Shown: positions 42,315 to 52,227, counted from the first letter of the stretch. The stretch is DNA of 64,000 nucleotides from Cohnella zeiphila (GCF_014212055.1 NZ_JACJVO010000036.1:1-64000); one strand, 5' to 3'. Translations and numbers: made by a program. Notes: generated by a model from the sequence alone, not told the origin.

Positions 42315-42356
42315 GAACGGCCTGCAGTAGAAGCTTTCTACTCGGTCGTTCTTTTT
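42315..42356 (+). terminator. Terminator of the fucoside operon
   Basis: GAACG/CGTTC and the inner AGTAGAA/TTCTACT form a long interrupted stem, followed by TTTTT. Confidence 0.75.
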
Positions 42357-42416
42357 GCTTATGAAACCGGCTTATTTCCATTTATGGTTGGCATTGCAAT
42401 ATTCCTGATGTCTTTG

Positions 42417-42425
42417 TGCTATAAT
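42417..42425 (+). promoter_or_regulatory. Extended -10 promoter for the locus C kinase operon
   Basis: TGCTATAAT is a perfect extended -10, 77 bp before the TTG start. The nearest -35-like TTGCAA (42394-42399) is 20 bp upstream of it, too far to be ideal, as is normal for extended -10 promoters. Confidence 0.6.
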
Positions 42426-42501
42426 AGCTCTGATCCTTTCAACTCGAAGGACCCTTGTATTTGCCAATTGATAGATAGAAAACGGACAGGCGGGATCATA
42501 T

Positions 42502-44313
42502 TTGAAAAGGCTTTCACTTATTTACAGCGGGATCTCGATCAAAAATAAAATCTTCACCACCAATATTTTGATCATTCTGATTTGCGTCTCCACGCTTGCT
42601 TTTTTTGCCAATATCGTTTCTCAGAATGTCATAATCAAGAAAGCGATGAACGATTCGTCAAGAGAACTTGTTCTGATTGATAATAATCTGCAAACGGTCA
42701 TTTCGACGGCTGAGGACTATTCCAAAATTTTAGCGACCGATTACAGACTGCAGAGCGAGATTTACAACGATCTTTTGGCACACCCAACCCCCTCGACAGA
42801 AGAGTCCGTTGCAGGACTTGACAACCTATCCATGAAGAAGACGATCTCCGAAGTGACCAGCAACATCGTGGAGCCCAATACGATGATCAAAGCGGCCAGC
42901 GTGCTTGCCGCCAATCATCAATGGGTCGATGTAGGTTACGCCGATAATGCTTTCGCATCTCAAATTTTTGGGAACAGCCCCACCAGCAACGAGCATTCCA
43001 ATAGGCCGTTCTGGACGGGTTTGATCAAATTTAAATTCCGCTACGAAGGGGATGATAATGTTTTTGCAGTGACCAAGACGGTGGTCCATAAGGATACCGG
43101 CAAAGTCATTGGCATGGTTGTTTTATATGTAAGTGAATCGGCGATATCCTCGATCTACGAGAAGAAACCGAATAACAACGGGGGAGAGTATTACATACTC
43201 GATCGCAACGGGAACATCATCTCCAGTCAAAACAAAGCCAATTTGTATCGGAAATTCAATCAAGCCGCCTCTATCTCGATTCCGGATTCGCAAAGCGGCG
43301 ATGCCAGTTACATAAGAGAAGTCGGAAACCGAAAAATGCTGGTGTCCATTGATCATTTCGAGCCGTTGCAGTGGTCGATCGTCAATGTGGTGCCGCTGGA
43401 TGAAATTACGGTGGAGCGCAAGGAAATCAATAAAATTATCATGCTTACCGGCTTTGTATGCTTACTGTTCGCGCTTGTTATCTCTTATCTGCTGTCACGC
43501 TCGATCACGAGGCCCATCTTCCGGCTTTCCAAGACCATGAGATTCGTTCGGAGCGGCATGCTGGACGTCAGAAGCTCTTCCCCGTCAAAAGACGAGGTCG
43601 GATATTTAAGCGACGGGTTCAATAATTTAATGGACCGAATCCAGGCGCTTATGGCGGAGAACGTCGAGGAGCAAAGGACAAAATCGGAGATCGAGTTCAA
43701 GCTGCTGCAATCCCAGGTCAAACCCCATTTTTTGTATAATACGGTTGAAACGATCATATCGCTGATCAAGTTGAATATGAGTACGGAAGCGATTGCCGCG
43801 GCGAAATATATGGCCGATTTCTACAAGATATCGCTGAGCAAGGGCAACGATATCATTCCCATCAGCAAAGAGATTCAGTTAACGGAAAGCTATTTGGAGA
43901 TTCAACGATTGCGCTATGTGGAGTACATGGAATATACGATGTCGATCGATGAGGAGATATTGGGAGGCTCCATTCCCAAACTGACGCTTCAACCGATCGT
44001 AGAAAACGCGATTTACCATGGATTGAAGCAAAAAACGGAAAAGGGTTTACTGCGCATTGCCGGAAGCCGCTGCGGGAATGACGTGATCGTTGCGATCTTC
44101 GATAACGGGGCGGGGATGGAAAACTCGCAAGTCAGGAGAATATTGGAGGAATCCGGAAGCTCGGGGGATAGCGCAAGCTTTGGAGTCAGAAGCGTTCATA
44201 ATCGAATTCGAATGCTCTACGGCGACAAATACGGTTTGGAGATCGCAAGCATGCCAGGCTCTTATACCGAAGTCAAGATCCGTCTGCCGTTCATACCATC
44301 GCAGGAGGAATGA
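42502..44313 (+). CDS. Sensor histidine kinase, YesM type (locus C)
   Basis: A 603-residue membrane kinase. Membrane helices at about 18-38 and 310-332 enclose a dCache-like extracellular sensor (about 39-305). A HAMP domain follows (SRSITRPIFRLSKTMRFVRS), then QVKPHFLYNTVETIISL with His near 409, LTLQPIVENAIYHGLK, DNGAGMENS and VKIRLPF. The start is TTG. Its regulator gene begins two bases after its stop, and the binding-protein and permease genes follow, so it most likely senses the sugar taken in by that importer. Confidence 0.92.
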   Translation: MKRLSLIYSGISIKNKIFTTNILIILICVSTLAFFANIVSQNVIIKKAMNDSSRELVLIDNNLQTVISTAEDYSKILATDYRLQSEIYNDLLAHPTPSTEESVAGLDNLSMKKTISEVTSNIVEPNTMIKAASVLAANHQWVDVGYADNAFASQIFGNSPTSNEHSNRPFWTGLIKFKFRYEGDDNVFAVTKTVVHKDTGKVIGMVVLYVSESAISSIYEKKPNNNGGEYYILDRNGNIISSQNKANLYRKFNQAASISIPDSQSGDASYIREVGNRKMLVSIDHFEPLQWSIVNVVPLDEITVERKEINKIIMLTGFVCLLFALVISYLLSRSITRPIFRLSKTMRFVRSGMLDVRSSSPSKDEVGYLSDGFNNLMDRIQALMAENVEEQRTKSEIEFKLLQSQVKPHFLYNTVETIISLIKLNMSTEAIAAAKYMADFYKISLSKGNDIIPISKEIQLTESYLEIQRLRYVEYMEYTMSIDEEILGGSIPKLTLQPIVENAIYHGLKQKTEKGLLRIAGSRCGNDVIVAIFDNGAGMENSQVRRILEESGSSGDSASFGVRSVHNRIRMLYGDKYGLEIASMPGSYTEVKIRLPFIPSQEE

Positions 44314-44314
44314 C

Positions 44315-45922
44315 ATGTACAAAGTATTGATTGTCGACGATGAATATTACTTCAGGCAAGCGCTGAAAGTTACGCTTCCATGGGAGGAACTGGGCTTTCG
44401 GATTGCAGGCGAGGCAAAAAACGGGGAAGAGGCGCTTGCTCGAATGGCTGAATGGGAGCCGGATATTGTGCTGGTCGATATCAATATGCCCATCATGGAC
44501 GGTATCGATTTTATACAGAATGTCAGAGGGAGCGAACGGGACCCGAAATTTATTGTGCTGACCGGTCACAATGAATTTGCATATGCCAAACAAGCAGTAC
44601 AGCTTGGCGTTTTTAATTATGTGCTGAAGCCGATTAACGAGGAGGAACTCCGAGACTCCTTGCTTGACTTGAAGAACCTCATTCAGAAGGAAAGATCTGC
44701 AGGCCTTGAACTGGAGGAATTGAAAAAACAAGCAAAAGAGAATTTGCCCGTCTTGAAGGAACGGTTTCTAAACAAGTGGCTGCAAGGTCAGGATATAATG
44801 AATCCCTCTAAAAACATAGAGCGGTTGAAATATTTAGGTATTAATCTGGATGCCCCTTGCTATGCAGTAATCGTACTTGAGATCGATTCGAATGAAAATA
44901 TCGTTTCCGAAGAAAACAAGCAAATTTACAAGCTGGCTGTTCAGGATATCGCGCAAGAACGGATACCGGAGAATTGTGTGAATACGACCTGTTACGATAT
45001 GAATGATCGGTTTGTCATCATTATCGGCATGGAAGAGGACTCCGGCGACAGAATGGAGTCGCTCTGCGAGATGATTCGACAATCCGTCCAGGCGCGCCTG
45101 CCTTGCACGGTAACCATCGGTGTCGGCAATGGACATCGCGGTCTGGAGTCGATCAGCGTCTCCTACCAAGAAGCGTTGTATGCCCTTAAACATCGGTTTG
45201 TGCTTGGAGGCAATCAGGTCATTCTTCATTCGATGATTTCAGAGTCGGGAATGAAAGCCAGCTTATTTACTTTGGAGAGGAGAAGCAATTTATTGATGTG
45301 CTTGCGCATCGGAGATCTGTCCGAGACGGAGGCTTGGATCACGGCGTTTTTCCGGGATGCGCTCGACAGGAATGCCAGTATGGAAATGTTTCTGCTGTCC
45401 GGTCTTGAAATTGTATCCACCTGTCTGGAATTTCTGGATGAAACGTCGCAAAGCTTTGAGCGGATTTTTCCGGAAATGGGCCATCGGGATCTTTTCCAAC
45501 AAATCGGGAGTCTGGACTCTATCGGCCGACTGGAAAGCTGGACTCGCACCTTCATTCTGAAGGTGATGAAGCATGTTCAGGACAGGAAGCAAAGCAGAAC
45601 GGTCAAAGTGGTGGAAGAGGTTAAGGCGTATATCCAAGATCATTACCGTAACGAGGACCTGCGAATCGAAGATATCGCCAAGTATGTGAACATGAATTAC
45701 AATCATCTTTGTTATGTGTTCAAGAAGGAGACTTCCGTCACGATTAACGACTACTTGACCGAACTGCGCATCAAAAAAGCGAAAGACTTATTCGACCAAG
45801 GCATCCAAGTCGTTCAATATGTCGCGAGTCAGGTCGGTTACGCAGATTCGAATTATTTCAGCAAGTGCTTTCGAAAGTATTTGGGGATCTCTCCGAGCAA
45901 GTATATCCATAATATCCAATAG
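44315..45922 (+). CDS. Response regulator, YesN/AraC type (locus C)
   Basis: A 535-residue regulator. The receiver (1-125) has DDE at 8-10, DIVLVDINMPIMDG (Asp near 55) and NYVLKPINEEE. The long middle region (about 130-420) has a GGDEF-like degenerate fold seen in YesN proteins (CTVTIGVGNGHRGLESISVS, YQEALYALKH). The C-terminal AraC domain reads IEDIAKYVNMNYNHLCYVFK and then VASQVGYADSNYFSKCFRKY before LGISPSKY. The ATG follows GGAGGA by six bases and the kinase stop by one base. Confidence 0.92.
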   Translation: MYKVLIVDDEYYFRQALKVTLPWEELGFRIAGEAKNGEEALARMAEWEPDIVLVDINMPIMDGIDFIQNVRGSERDPKFIVLTGHNEFAYAKQAVQLGVFNYVLKPINEEELRDSLLDLKNLIQKERSAGLELEELKKQAKENLPVLKERFLNKWLQGQDIMNPSKNIERLKYLGINLDAPCYAVIVLEIDSNENIVSEENKQIYKLAVQDIAQERIPENCVNTTCYDMNDRFVIIIGMEEDSGDRMESLCEMIRQSVQARLPCTVTIGVGNGHRGLESISVSYQEALYALKHRFVLGGNQVILHSMISESGMKASLFTLERRSNLLMCLRIGDLSETEAWITAFFRDALDRNASMEMFLLSGLEIVSTCLEFLDETSQSFERIFPEMGHRDLFQQIGSLDSIGRLESWTRTFILKVMKHVQDRKQSRTVKVVEEVKAYIQDHYRNEDLRIEDIAKYVNMNYNHLCYVFKKETSVTINDYLTELRIKKAKDLFDQGIQVVQYVASQVGYADSNYFSKCFRKYLGISPSKYIHNIQ

Positions 45923-45940
45923 CACGATTCCGATACCGGG

Positions 45941-45986
45941 CGCCATGAGACCTTTCAGCCTTCTGTCTCTTGCGTCTTCTTTTTTT
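45941..45986 (+). terminator. Terminator after the locus C kinase-regulator pair
   Basis: CGC..GAGAC (45941-45951) pairs with GTCTC..GCG (45965-45974), followed by a T-rich run to 45986. Confidence 0.6.
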
Positions 45987-46010
45987 CCCCGATAAATTTC
46001 CTTACGCACC

Positions 46011-46022
46011 GAGAATATTCTC
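46011..46022. promoter_or_regulatory. Perfect palindrome upstream of the locus C receptor gene
   Basis: GAGAATATTCTC is a 12-bp perfect palindrome, about 270 bp before the ATG at 46292. It could be a regulator site for the importer promoter. No clear -10/-35 pair was found around it. Confidence 0.3.
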
Positions 46023-46291
46023 TGTAATCGGATGAAGAAAGCCAATAAAATAAATCCCAGGTTGGTTTCGCTTACAACATCCGAATCAACCGGTGTCACG
46101 GCTGCATGATCAAGGAGGTCAAGTCTGAAATTGCAAGTCGACGCAAGCAGGGAGGGATGAGTGTTCCCCTAAGCAAGAACGAAGCTTCCGGTTATCGGAC
46201 CGAGCTTGAACAAGATCAAATCAAAAGCGAAAGGCCGGCAGAAGTCATTGCGTTTCGTGCCTTGAGCGAGGAGAAGGGAAAGGGAATCACG

Positions 46292-47647
46292 ATGAGAAAA
46301 AAAGAAAAGGCAGTCGGCATGGCGATTTTGGCAGCGCTTACGGTTATGAGTTTATCGGCTTGCGGGTCGAAGAACGACAACAATCCGTCATCGCCCGGCA
46401 ATTCCGCAAGCGCGTCGGAGCAGAGCTCGAACAGCTCCGGGAGCGGCGAGAAGATCAAGCTTAGAGTCGTCACGATTACGACAGACGAGAACCGCAATCA
46501 CATTATGGAACAGTATATCAAACCGAACGTTACCAAGGAGTTTCCGAATGTGGACGTCGAATTCGAGCCCGGCGGCGGCGGCGACGATATGGCGAACAAG
46601 ATGAAAACCTTCAACTCTTCAGGGGATATGCCCGATGTTTTCTGGGATGATGCAGGCTACTTCACTCCCTTGAAAAGCGCGGACAGCATCATGGATTTGA
46701 CGCCTTACATTACCAAGGATGGATTTCTGGACAAATACGACGTGCCTGACGCGTTGAAGCATGTGGACGGAAAGATCTACAGCCTGTCTTCGGGTTCCGA
46801 CACGTATTTTACTCCGGTTATCTTCTATCATAAGGATATGTTCGAGCAAGCGGGCGTGCAGGTTCCGAAGACGTTCGACGAATTGCTGAAAGCGGCGGAT
46901 CAGCTCAAAAGCAAGGGCATGGTACCGGCGACGACTCAAGGCAAGGGAGGGTGGGGGCCGCAGCTTTATCTGCTTCAGCAGATGATCCAGATCGGGGACC
47001 CTCAAGCGATGCAGGACCTTGTAGCCAACAAGACGGACTTTAACAATCCGGCAGTCAAGGAAGGAGCTGCGCGCATTGCGCAGTTGGTTAAAGCGGGCTT
47101 CTTCCCGGATGGCATCGCCAATCTTGACTACGGGCCGGCCATGGAGATGTTCACCTCGAAGAAAGCGGCCATGCTGCTGATGTTTACCTGGGAGCTGCCG
47201 AATCTGGCGAAGGACGACACCGTCGATTTCTTCCCTTTCCCAGGCGCAAGCGACAAATATGATTCCAGCAAATTCGTGCAGTACTGGGGTTCTCCTCTGA
47301 ACGGATACGCGGTCAGCACGAAGACCAAGCATCCAGACGAGGCCGTCAAGCTGGCTGAGTTTCTGGCTATGATGGATGCCAAATATTTTGAATCCACAGG
47401 CGGACAGGTGTCGTTGAAGACGGGGGATACAGCGCCGGAACCAGGCCCGCTGATGAAGAAGTTCATCGATTGGTACAATCCGATTCCTACGAAAATCCCT
47501 TCTCTTGCGCTGAACGCGTTGGATTCGAAAACTTCGGCGGAGCTGGGATCCAACGGAGCGAACCTGTTGACCGGCGAATACTCTGCCGATCAATTCAATG
47601 CCGACATGCAAAAGACATGGAGCGAAAATACGTGGTTTAAGCAATAA
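46292..47647 (+). CDS. ABC importer solute-binding lipoprotein, CUT1 (locus C)
   Basis: A 451-residue lipoprotein. The signal peptide ends LSAC with Cys24, followed by an Asn/Ser linker to about residue 50. Family-1 features follow (EFPNVDVEFEPGGGGDDMAN, DMPDVFWDDAGYFTPL, EAVKLAEFLAMMDAKYFEST). The ATG at 46292 is chosen for AAAGGG and the proper signal peptide; the frame is open upstream to 46106, but that stretch gives no signal peptide. Two permease genes follow. The secreted beta-helix enzyme at the end of the operon probably generates its ligand. Confidence 0.9.
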   Translation: MRKKEKAVGMAILAALTVMSLSACGSKNDNNPSSPGNSASASEQSSNSSGSGEKIKLRVVTITTDENRNHIMEQYIKPNVTKEFPNVDVEFEPGGGGDDMANKMKTFNSSGDMPDVFWDDAGYFTPLKSADSIMDLTPYITKDGFLDKYDVPDALKHVDGKIYSLSSGSDTYFTPVIFYHKDMFEQAGVQVPKTFDELLKAADQLKSKGMVPATTQGKGGWGPQLYLLQQMIQIGDPQAMQDLVANKTDFNNPAVKEGAARIAQLVKAGFFPDGIANLDYGPAMEMFTSKKAAMLLMFTWELPNLAKDDTVDFFPFPGASDKYDSSKFVQYWGSPLNGYAVSTKTKHPDEAVKLAEFLAMMDAKYFESTGGQVSLKTGDTAPEPGPLMKKFIDWYNPIPTKIPSLALNALDSKTSAELGSNGANLLTGEYSADQFNADMQKTWSENTWFKQ

Positions 47648-47676
47648 GGAACTGAAATCGATCGATAGATGAAATT

Positions 47677-47713
47677 CCGACTCCCTCTCGGAGCTTGATT
47701 CCGGGAGGGGCGG
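47677..47713 (+). terminator. Intercistronic hairpin between receptor and permease genes
   Basis: CTCCC/GGGAG with outer CC/GG forms an imperfect stem, followed by CTTAAAAAT. It occupies the same place as the hairpin at 35216-35254, so both importers limit permease against receptor expression in the same way. Confidence 0.5.
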
Positions 47714-47742
47714 CTTAAAAATAAAACAACGGTGGGAGAGCC

Positions 47743-48627
47743 ATGAACAAGTATTACAGCACCAAGTGGTCCTTATTGGTGTTTGCAGTGCCAGCATTGC
47801 TGCTGTTTACCGTTTTCTGCGTTTATCCGCTATTGCCGGAAATATGGATGAGCCTGCACCGGAATGACGGATTTCGGAATTTGGGATTCGTCGGGCTGGA
47901 CAATTTCAAGGATGCGTTCTCGTCTTCCTCTTTCTGGCTTGCTCATCGAAATACTTATCTTATCGTCGGGATCTCGGTTCTGATCGGGTTGCCGCTTTCC
48001 ATGATGCTTGCTCTATTTATGGATGCTCAGACCCCGTGGTTTCGGCGAATCTTCAAGACATCGGCCATGTTCCCCGCCATTTTGTCGGTGACGGTCGTCT
48101 CGGAGATGTGGGTGTCCTTCTACGACCCGAATTGGGGGCTGTTCAATTCCTTGTTGAAATCCATCGGTCTGGGGTCCTGGACCCATTCCTGGCTGACAGA
48201 ACGGAGAACGGTGATGCCCAGCATCGGGTTGTCCTTTCTCTGGCAGTATATCGGACTGAATGCCATGCTCTTCTATGCGGGAATCAAGACCATTCCTAAA
48301 AATTACTTTGAAGCGGCGCTGATCGACGGCGCCAACTTCTTTAAAGTCTCTGTTAAAATCACGATTCCGTTGCTCCAGGACATTATCAAATACGTCCTCA
48401 TCCTGTCCACTCTGGGATCCATGGCGTTCTATTCGCAAGTCCGCGTCATGACATCCGGCGGTCCCGGCGACGTATCCAGAACCGTCGTATACCAGATGTA
48501 TTACACCGCTTTTGAAACGTCTGAATTCGGAAAAGGAACGGCGATTGCGGTTATTTTCATCCTCGAATGCCTCTTGATCTCCTTTCTCATTCAGCGATTC
48601 GTTGCACGGGAAAAACTAGAGTTCTAA
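47743..48627 (+). CDS. Sugar ABC importer permease (locus C)
   Basis: A 294-residue membrane protein with six hydrophobic segments. The EAA loop is EAALIDGANFFKVSVKITIP, near residue 188. GGTGGGAG lies before the ATG. The last helix and C-terminus (LISFLIQRFVAREKLEF) are normal for CUT1 first permeases. The second permease gene starts 12 bp after its stop. Confidence 0.9.
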   Translation: MNKYYSTKWSLLVFAVPALLLFTVFCVYPLLPEIWMSLHRNDGFRNLGFVGLDNFKDAFSSSSFWLAHRNTYLIVGISVLIGLPLSMMLALFMDAQTPWFRRIFKTSAMFPAILSVTVVSEMWVSFYDPNWGLFNSLLKSIGLGSWTHSWLTERRTVMPSIGLSFLWQYIGLNAMLFYAGIKTIPKNYFEAALIDGANFFKVSVKITIPLLQDIIKYVLILSTLGSMAFYSQVRVMTSGGPGDVSRTVVYQMYYTAFETSEFGKGTAIAVIFILECLLISFLIQRFVAREKLEF

Positions 48628-48639
48628 GGGGGCAGAGTT

Positions 48640-49452
48640 TTGAGAATATTAAGTCGCAGCTTTTGGCTGCTCGTAAGCGGCACCTTTCTGTTTCCCCTGT
48701 ACTGGATGATCTCGATTTCTTTAAAATCCAAAGATGAAGCTTACAATAATCCGTTCGGCATTCCACGCTCCTGGGATTGGCCGAATTTCAAGAATGCGCT
48801 GTCGCAATATCATTTCTTTGTCTATTTGGAGAACAGCACCATTTATACCGCCGGTACGATCGTCATTACGTTGATGGCCGGCAGCATGCTCGCCTACTGT
48901 CTGAGCCGAATGCAATGGAAATTCAGCGCACTGGCGTTATTTTACGTGTCCCTGGGATTGATCGTACCCATTGAGGTCGTTCTCATTCCACTCTTTCAAT
49001 TGCTGAAGCTGTTGCATCTCAAGGATAGCTATCTGGGACTCATCTTGCCGTACTCGGGATTCTCCATTGCCTCCTGCGTACTCATGCTGTATGCCTTTCT
49101 TCGTTCGCTGCCCAAAGAGCTGGAAGAGGCTGCTTGCATGGATGGAGCGAACGTCTACCAGACGTTCTTCCGAATTATTTTCCCGATTATTATGCCGGCG
49201 CTGGTGACGCAATGCGTCTTGCTCTTTATGCGCATCTGGAACGAATTTCCGCTTGCTTTTATCATTGCTTCCAGAGATCATTTTCGTCCATTGACCGTCG
49301 GCTTGTTGAACTTTTTTGTAAGTGTCGGCGTTTCGGACTGGGGACTTATCGGAGCATCCATGCTCCTCTCGAGTCTTCCCACGATTATCGTATATATGGT
49401 TGGGAATGAAAAGATCGAAGATGCGCTTACGGCTGGCGCTATTTTGAAGTAA
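48640..49452 (+). CDS. Sugar ABC importer permease, second (locus C)
   Basis: A 270-residue membrane protein starting at TTG with AAGGGGGC upstream. The EAA-type loop reads EAACMDGANVYQTFFRIIFP and is followed by RIWNEFPLAFIIASRDHFRP. The end, NEKIEDALTAGAILK, is typical of MalG-like permeases. It partners the upstream permease; no ATPase gene is nearby. Confidence 0.9.
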   Translation: MRILSRSFWLLVSGTFLFPLYWMISISLKSKDEAYNNPFGIPRSWDWPNFKNALSQYHFFVYLENSTIYTAGTIVITLMAGSMLAYCLSRMQWKFSALALFYVSLGLIVPIEVVLIPLFQLLKLLHLKDSYLGLILPYSGFSIASCVLMLYAFLRSLPKELEEAACMDGANVYQTFFRIIFPIIMPALVTQCVLLFMRIWNEFPLAFIIASRDHFRPLTVGLLNFFVSVGVSDWGLIGASMLLSSLPTIIVYMVGNEKIEDALTAGAILK

Positions 49453-49522
49453 GCCGCACGCTTTTCCAAAATGACGGGCCGAGACAGGACTCGTACTTTA
49501 GCCTTGAAGGAGGAGAGCATTT

Positions 49523-52210
49523 TTGAAAAGCAAAGCGATAAGCAGGTATGCCGCAAGTGTCGTTGCGCTGTTGCTCATGGTCTCGTTTTGTTCCTTCCCA
49601 TTTTTCGCGCAGCCGGCCTTCGCCGCAACGCAGGCAACCTATTACGTATCGCCGACAGGAAACGACAACAACAACGGAACGTCTCCGCAGACGCCGTTCA
49701 GAACGATCGGAAAAGCGCAAAGCGCAGTCAGAGCGATAAACGGCAGCATGTCGGGAGATATTGTCGTTTATCTTCGCGGAGGGACGTACGCCGCAAGCGA
49801 CACGATCAATTTCGGGGCTTCCGATTCGGGCACGAACGGCTATAACGTGAAGTGGTTGTCTTATCCCGGCGAGAAGCCGGTTATAGACGGAGGACAAACG
49901 TTAAGCGGGAGTTGGACCTTATCCGATGCCTCCAAAAATATTTATGCGCTCGGCGGAGTGAATTCCGACTTCAGGCAATTGTACGTAAACGGTCAGAAGG
50001 CGATTCGCGCTCGAACCCCCAACGCCGGCAGCTACAACCGGATGATCTCCGCCGACAAAACAAATCAAACGGTAACGATCAACAGCTCGGAAATATCCAA
50101 TTGGGGAAATTTCAACAAAGTCGAGATGCATACCATGCTGGGATGGGGCGATGCGACCTTGCGCTTGTCCTCCTATACGGTATCGGGTTCCCAAGCCATT
50201 CTAAAATTCCAGACGCCGGAGAGCAACATCGTCTTTCCCCGTCCTTTCCCCACGATCGGCGTTCAAGTCAGCAGAGGGGATCACATCTATTATTTCGAGA
50301 ACGCCTATGAATTTATCGATACGGGCGGCGAATGGTATTTGAACAACTCCACCCATACCTTGTACTACAAACCGCGGTCCGGCGAAAATATGGCTTCGGC
50401 GCAATTCGTTGCGCCGAATATCCAGACGGTGGTCCATGTGGGGGGGACTCTGGACGCTCCGGCGCACAACATCTGGTTTTCAGGCATCACGTTCCAGCAT
50501 TCCACGTTCATGAGACCTTCTCAATATGGCTTTGTGGATGCGCAGGCGTTCCAATACAATCTGTCCGCGACTACCGACAACAAGCAGTATGTCGGCAGAC
50601 CGCCTGCGGGCGTATCGGTTGCGGCCGCCCACCATATAAGGTTCGAGAGAAACACCTTTACGCAGATGGGGGCAACCGGCCTCGATTTTGAGTATGGCAC
50701 TCATGACGATATGATCATCGGGAATGTATTCAGCGACATCGCGGGCAACGGGATTTCGATCGGGAAATTTACCCAGGACGAGAATACGGAATATCATGTT
50801 CCCTACAACCCTTCGGATTCGCGGGAAATTTGCACGAACGACACGATTACGGACAACTACATTCACGATATCGGAACTGAATTTCAGGGGGCTGTGGGGA
50901 TCGGGGCCGGCTATCCCAAAGGTCTTACCATTTCTCACAATGAATTGTTCAATATGCCGTATACGGCTATTTCGGTAGGGTACGGATGGACCTTGAGCGA
51001 TAATGCCATGAGCAACAATCATATCGAATATAACCATATTCACCATGTCGTTCAGCTGATGGCCGACGGCGGGGCGGTCTATACACTGTCCAAACAGCCC
51101 GACTCCACGGTTGCCTACAACTATTTGCATGACATCAGCACTTCTTCATGGGCCGATTATTGGGTATTGGGCCTGTATTTCGATGAAGGGAGCAGCGGCT
51201 ACGCGATTCACGACAATGTGCATGTGAACGCGCCCGGTCTAGCCTTCAACGGGACGCAAAGCTATAACACGCAATATAACAATGACGGGACGGATTCGTC
51301 TATCATCAACGGTTCCGGCATCGAGTCGGCGTATGCGGATATCAAGAGTTCGTCTTCCAATGCCGATTCCGGCACGATCGACAGAAGCGGGTGGACGGCG
51401 ACCGCCTCCAGCACCAATTCCGGTTTCGGCGCCATGAACGGCATTGACGGCGATCCGAATTCACGCTGGGTCTCCGGCAAGAATCAAGCTGTAGGCGACT
51501 GGTATCAAGTGGATATGGGGCAGTCGACTGCGGTGAGCAGGGTGCAGTTCGCCGGCGATCAGAATACCAATGGCGACTACCCGGTCGCTTGCGACATCTT
51601 CGTTTCTGCCGACGGCGTCAATTGGGGAACGGCGGTTGCGTCGGTTACCGGGAACAGCAATGTCACCATCGATACGTCGTTTCCCGCCAAAATCGGACGG
51701 TACCTCAAGATTGTCATTACTCAGGCGAAGAATGCCTGGTGGGACGTGCGGGATTTCTACGCGTTCGCGTCATCGATCTCTCCGAACGCGGTGTACAAAA
51801 TCGTGAATGCGAACAGCGGAAAAAATCTGGATGTCAGCGGGGCGTCCACGCAAGACGGCGCTTCCGTCATTCAATGGACGGACAACGGGGGAGACAACCA
51901 GAAATGGACATTGTCGGCGACGGACGGCGGGTATTACAAAATTGTCAATGTTCATAGCGGGAAAAACCTCGATGTCTATCAAGCTTCCGCCGCGGACGGA
52001 TCCAATGTCGTCCAATGGACCGATAACGGAGGAGCCAATCAACAATGGAAGCCGGTCGATGCGGGCGGAGGCTACTACCAGCTTGAGAATCGCAACAGCG
52101 GCAAGCTGTTGGACGTCAACAACGCCTCCGTCTCCGATAATGCATCCGTTATTCAGTGGACGAACAACGGCGGAACCAATCAAAAATGGCAATTGGTTCC
52201 GATCAATTGA
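49523..52210 (+). CDS. Secreted beta-helix enzyme, GH141-like, with F5/8C and ricin-type modules
   Basis: An 895-residue exported protein starting at TTG with AAGGAGGAGAG upstream. The signal peptide ends near QPAFA (about residue 33). A right-handed beta-helix enzyme domain (about 36-610) opens ATYYVSPTGNDNNNGTSPQT then RGGTYAASDTINF, with DGGQTLSGSW, RQLYVNGQKAIRARTPN, GVSVAAAHHIRFERNTFTQM and HHVVQLMADGGAVYT. This layout matches GH141, whose known members are fucosidases and xylanases. An F5/8C module (about 623-750) and a ricin-type beta-trefoil (about 755-895, with three QW repeats such as SVIQWTDNGGDNQKW) follow. GH141 fucosidase activity would suit the fucose genes next door, but xylan is equally possible. 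Confidence 0.78.
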   Translation: MKSKAISRYAASVVALLLMVSFCSFPFFAQPAFAATQATYYVSPTGNDNNNGTSPQTPFRTIGKAQSAVRAINGSMSGDIVVYLRGGTYAASDTINFGASDSGTNGYNVKWLSYPGEKPVIDGGQTLSGSWTLSDASKNIYALGGVNSDFRQLYVNGQKAIRARTPNAGSYNRMISADKTNQTVTINSSEISNWGNFNKVEMHTMLGWGDATLRLSSYTVSGSQAILKFQTPESNIVFPRPFPTIGVQVSRGDHIYYFENAYEFIDTGGEWYLNNSTHTLYYKPRSGENMASAQFVAPNIQTVVHVGGTLDAPAHNIWFSGITFQHSTFMRPSQYGFVDAQAFQYNLSATTDNKQYVGRPPAGVSVAAAHHIRFERNTFTQMGATGLDFEYGTHDDMIIGNVFSDIAGNGISIGKFTQDENTEYHVPYNPSDSREICTNDTITDNYIHDIGTEFQGAVGIGAGYPKGLTISHNELFNMPYTAISVGYGWTLSDNAMSNNHIEYNHIHHVVQLMADGGAVYTLSKQPDSTVAYNYLHDISTSSWADYWVLGLYFDEGSSGYAIHDNVHVNAPGLAFNGTQSYNTQYNNDGTDSSIINGSGIESAYADIKSSSSNADSGTIDRSGWTATASSTNSGFGAMNGIDGDPNSRWVSGKNQAVGDWYQVDMGQSTAVSRVQFAGDQNTNGDYPVACDIFVSADGVNWGTAVASVTGNSNVTIDTSFPAKIGRYLKIVITQAKNAWWDVRDFYAFASSISPNAVYKIVNANSGKNLDVSGASTQDGASVIQWTDNGGDNQKWTLSATDGGYYKIVNVHSGKNLDVYQASAADGSNVVQWTDNGGANQQWKPVDAGGGYYQLENRNSGKLLDVNNASVSDNASVIQWTNNGGTNQKWQLVPIN

Positions 52211-52227
52211 TTATCTACCGATTCGCT

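Noticed and set aside
46619..47797. A 392-codon minus-strand frame opposite the locus C receptor
   Set aside because: It mirrors the codon pattern of the receptor gene, is Arg/His-rich without motifs and has no ribosome site.
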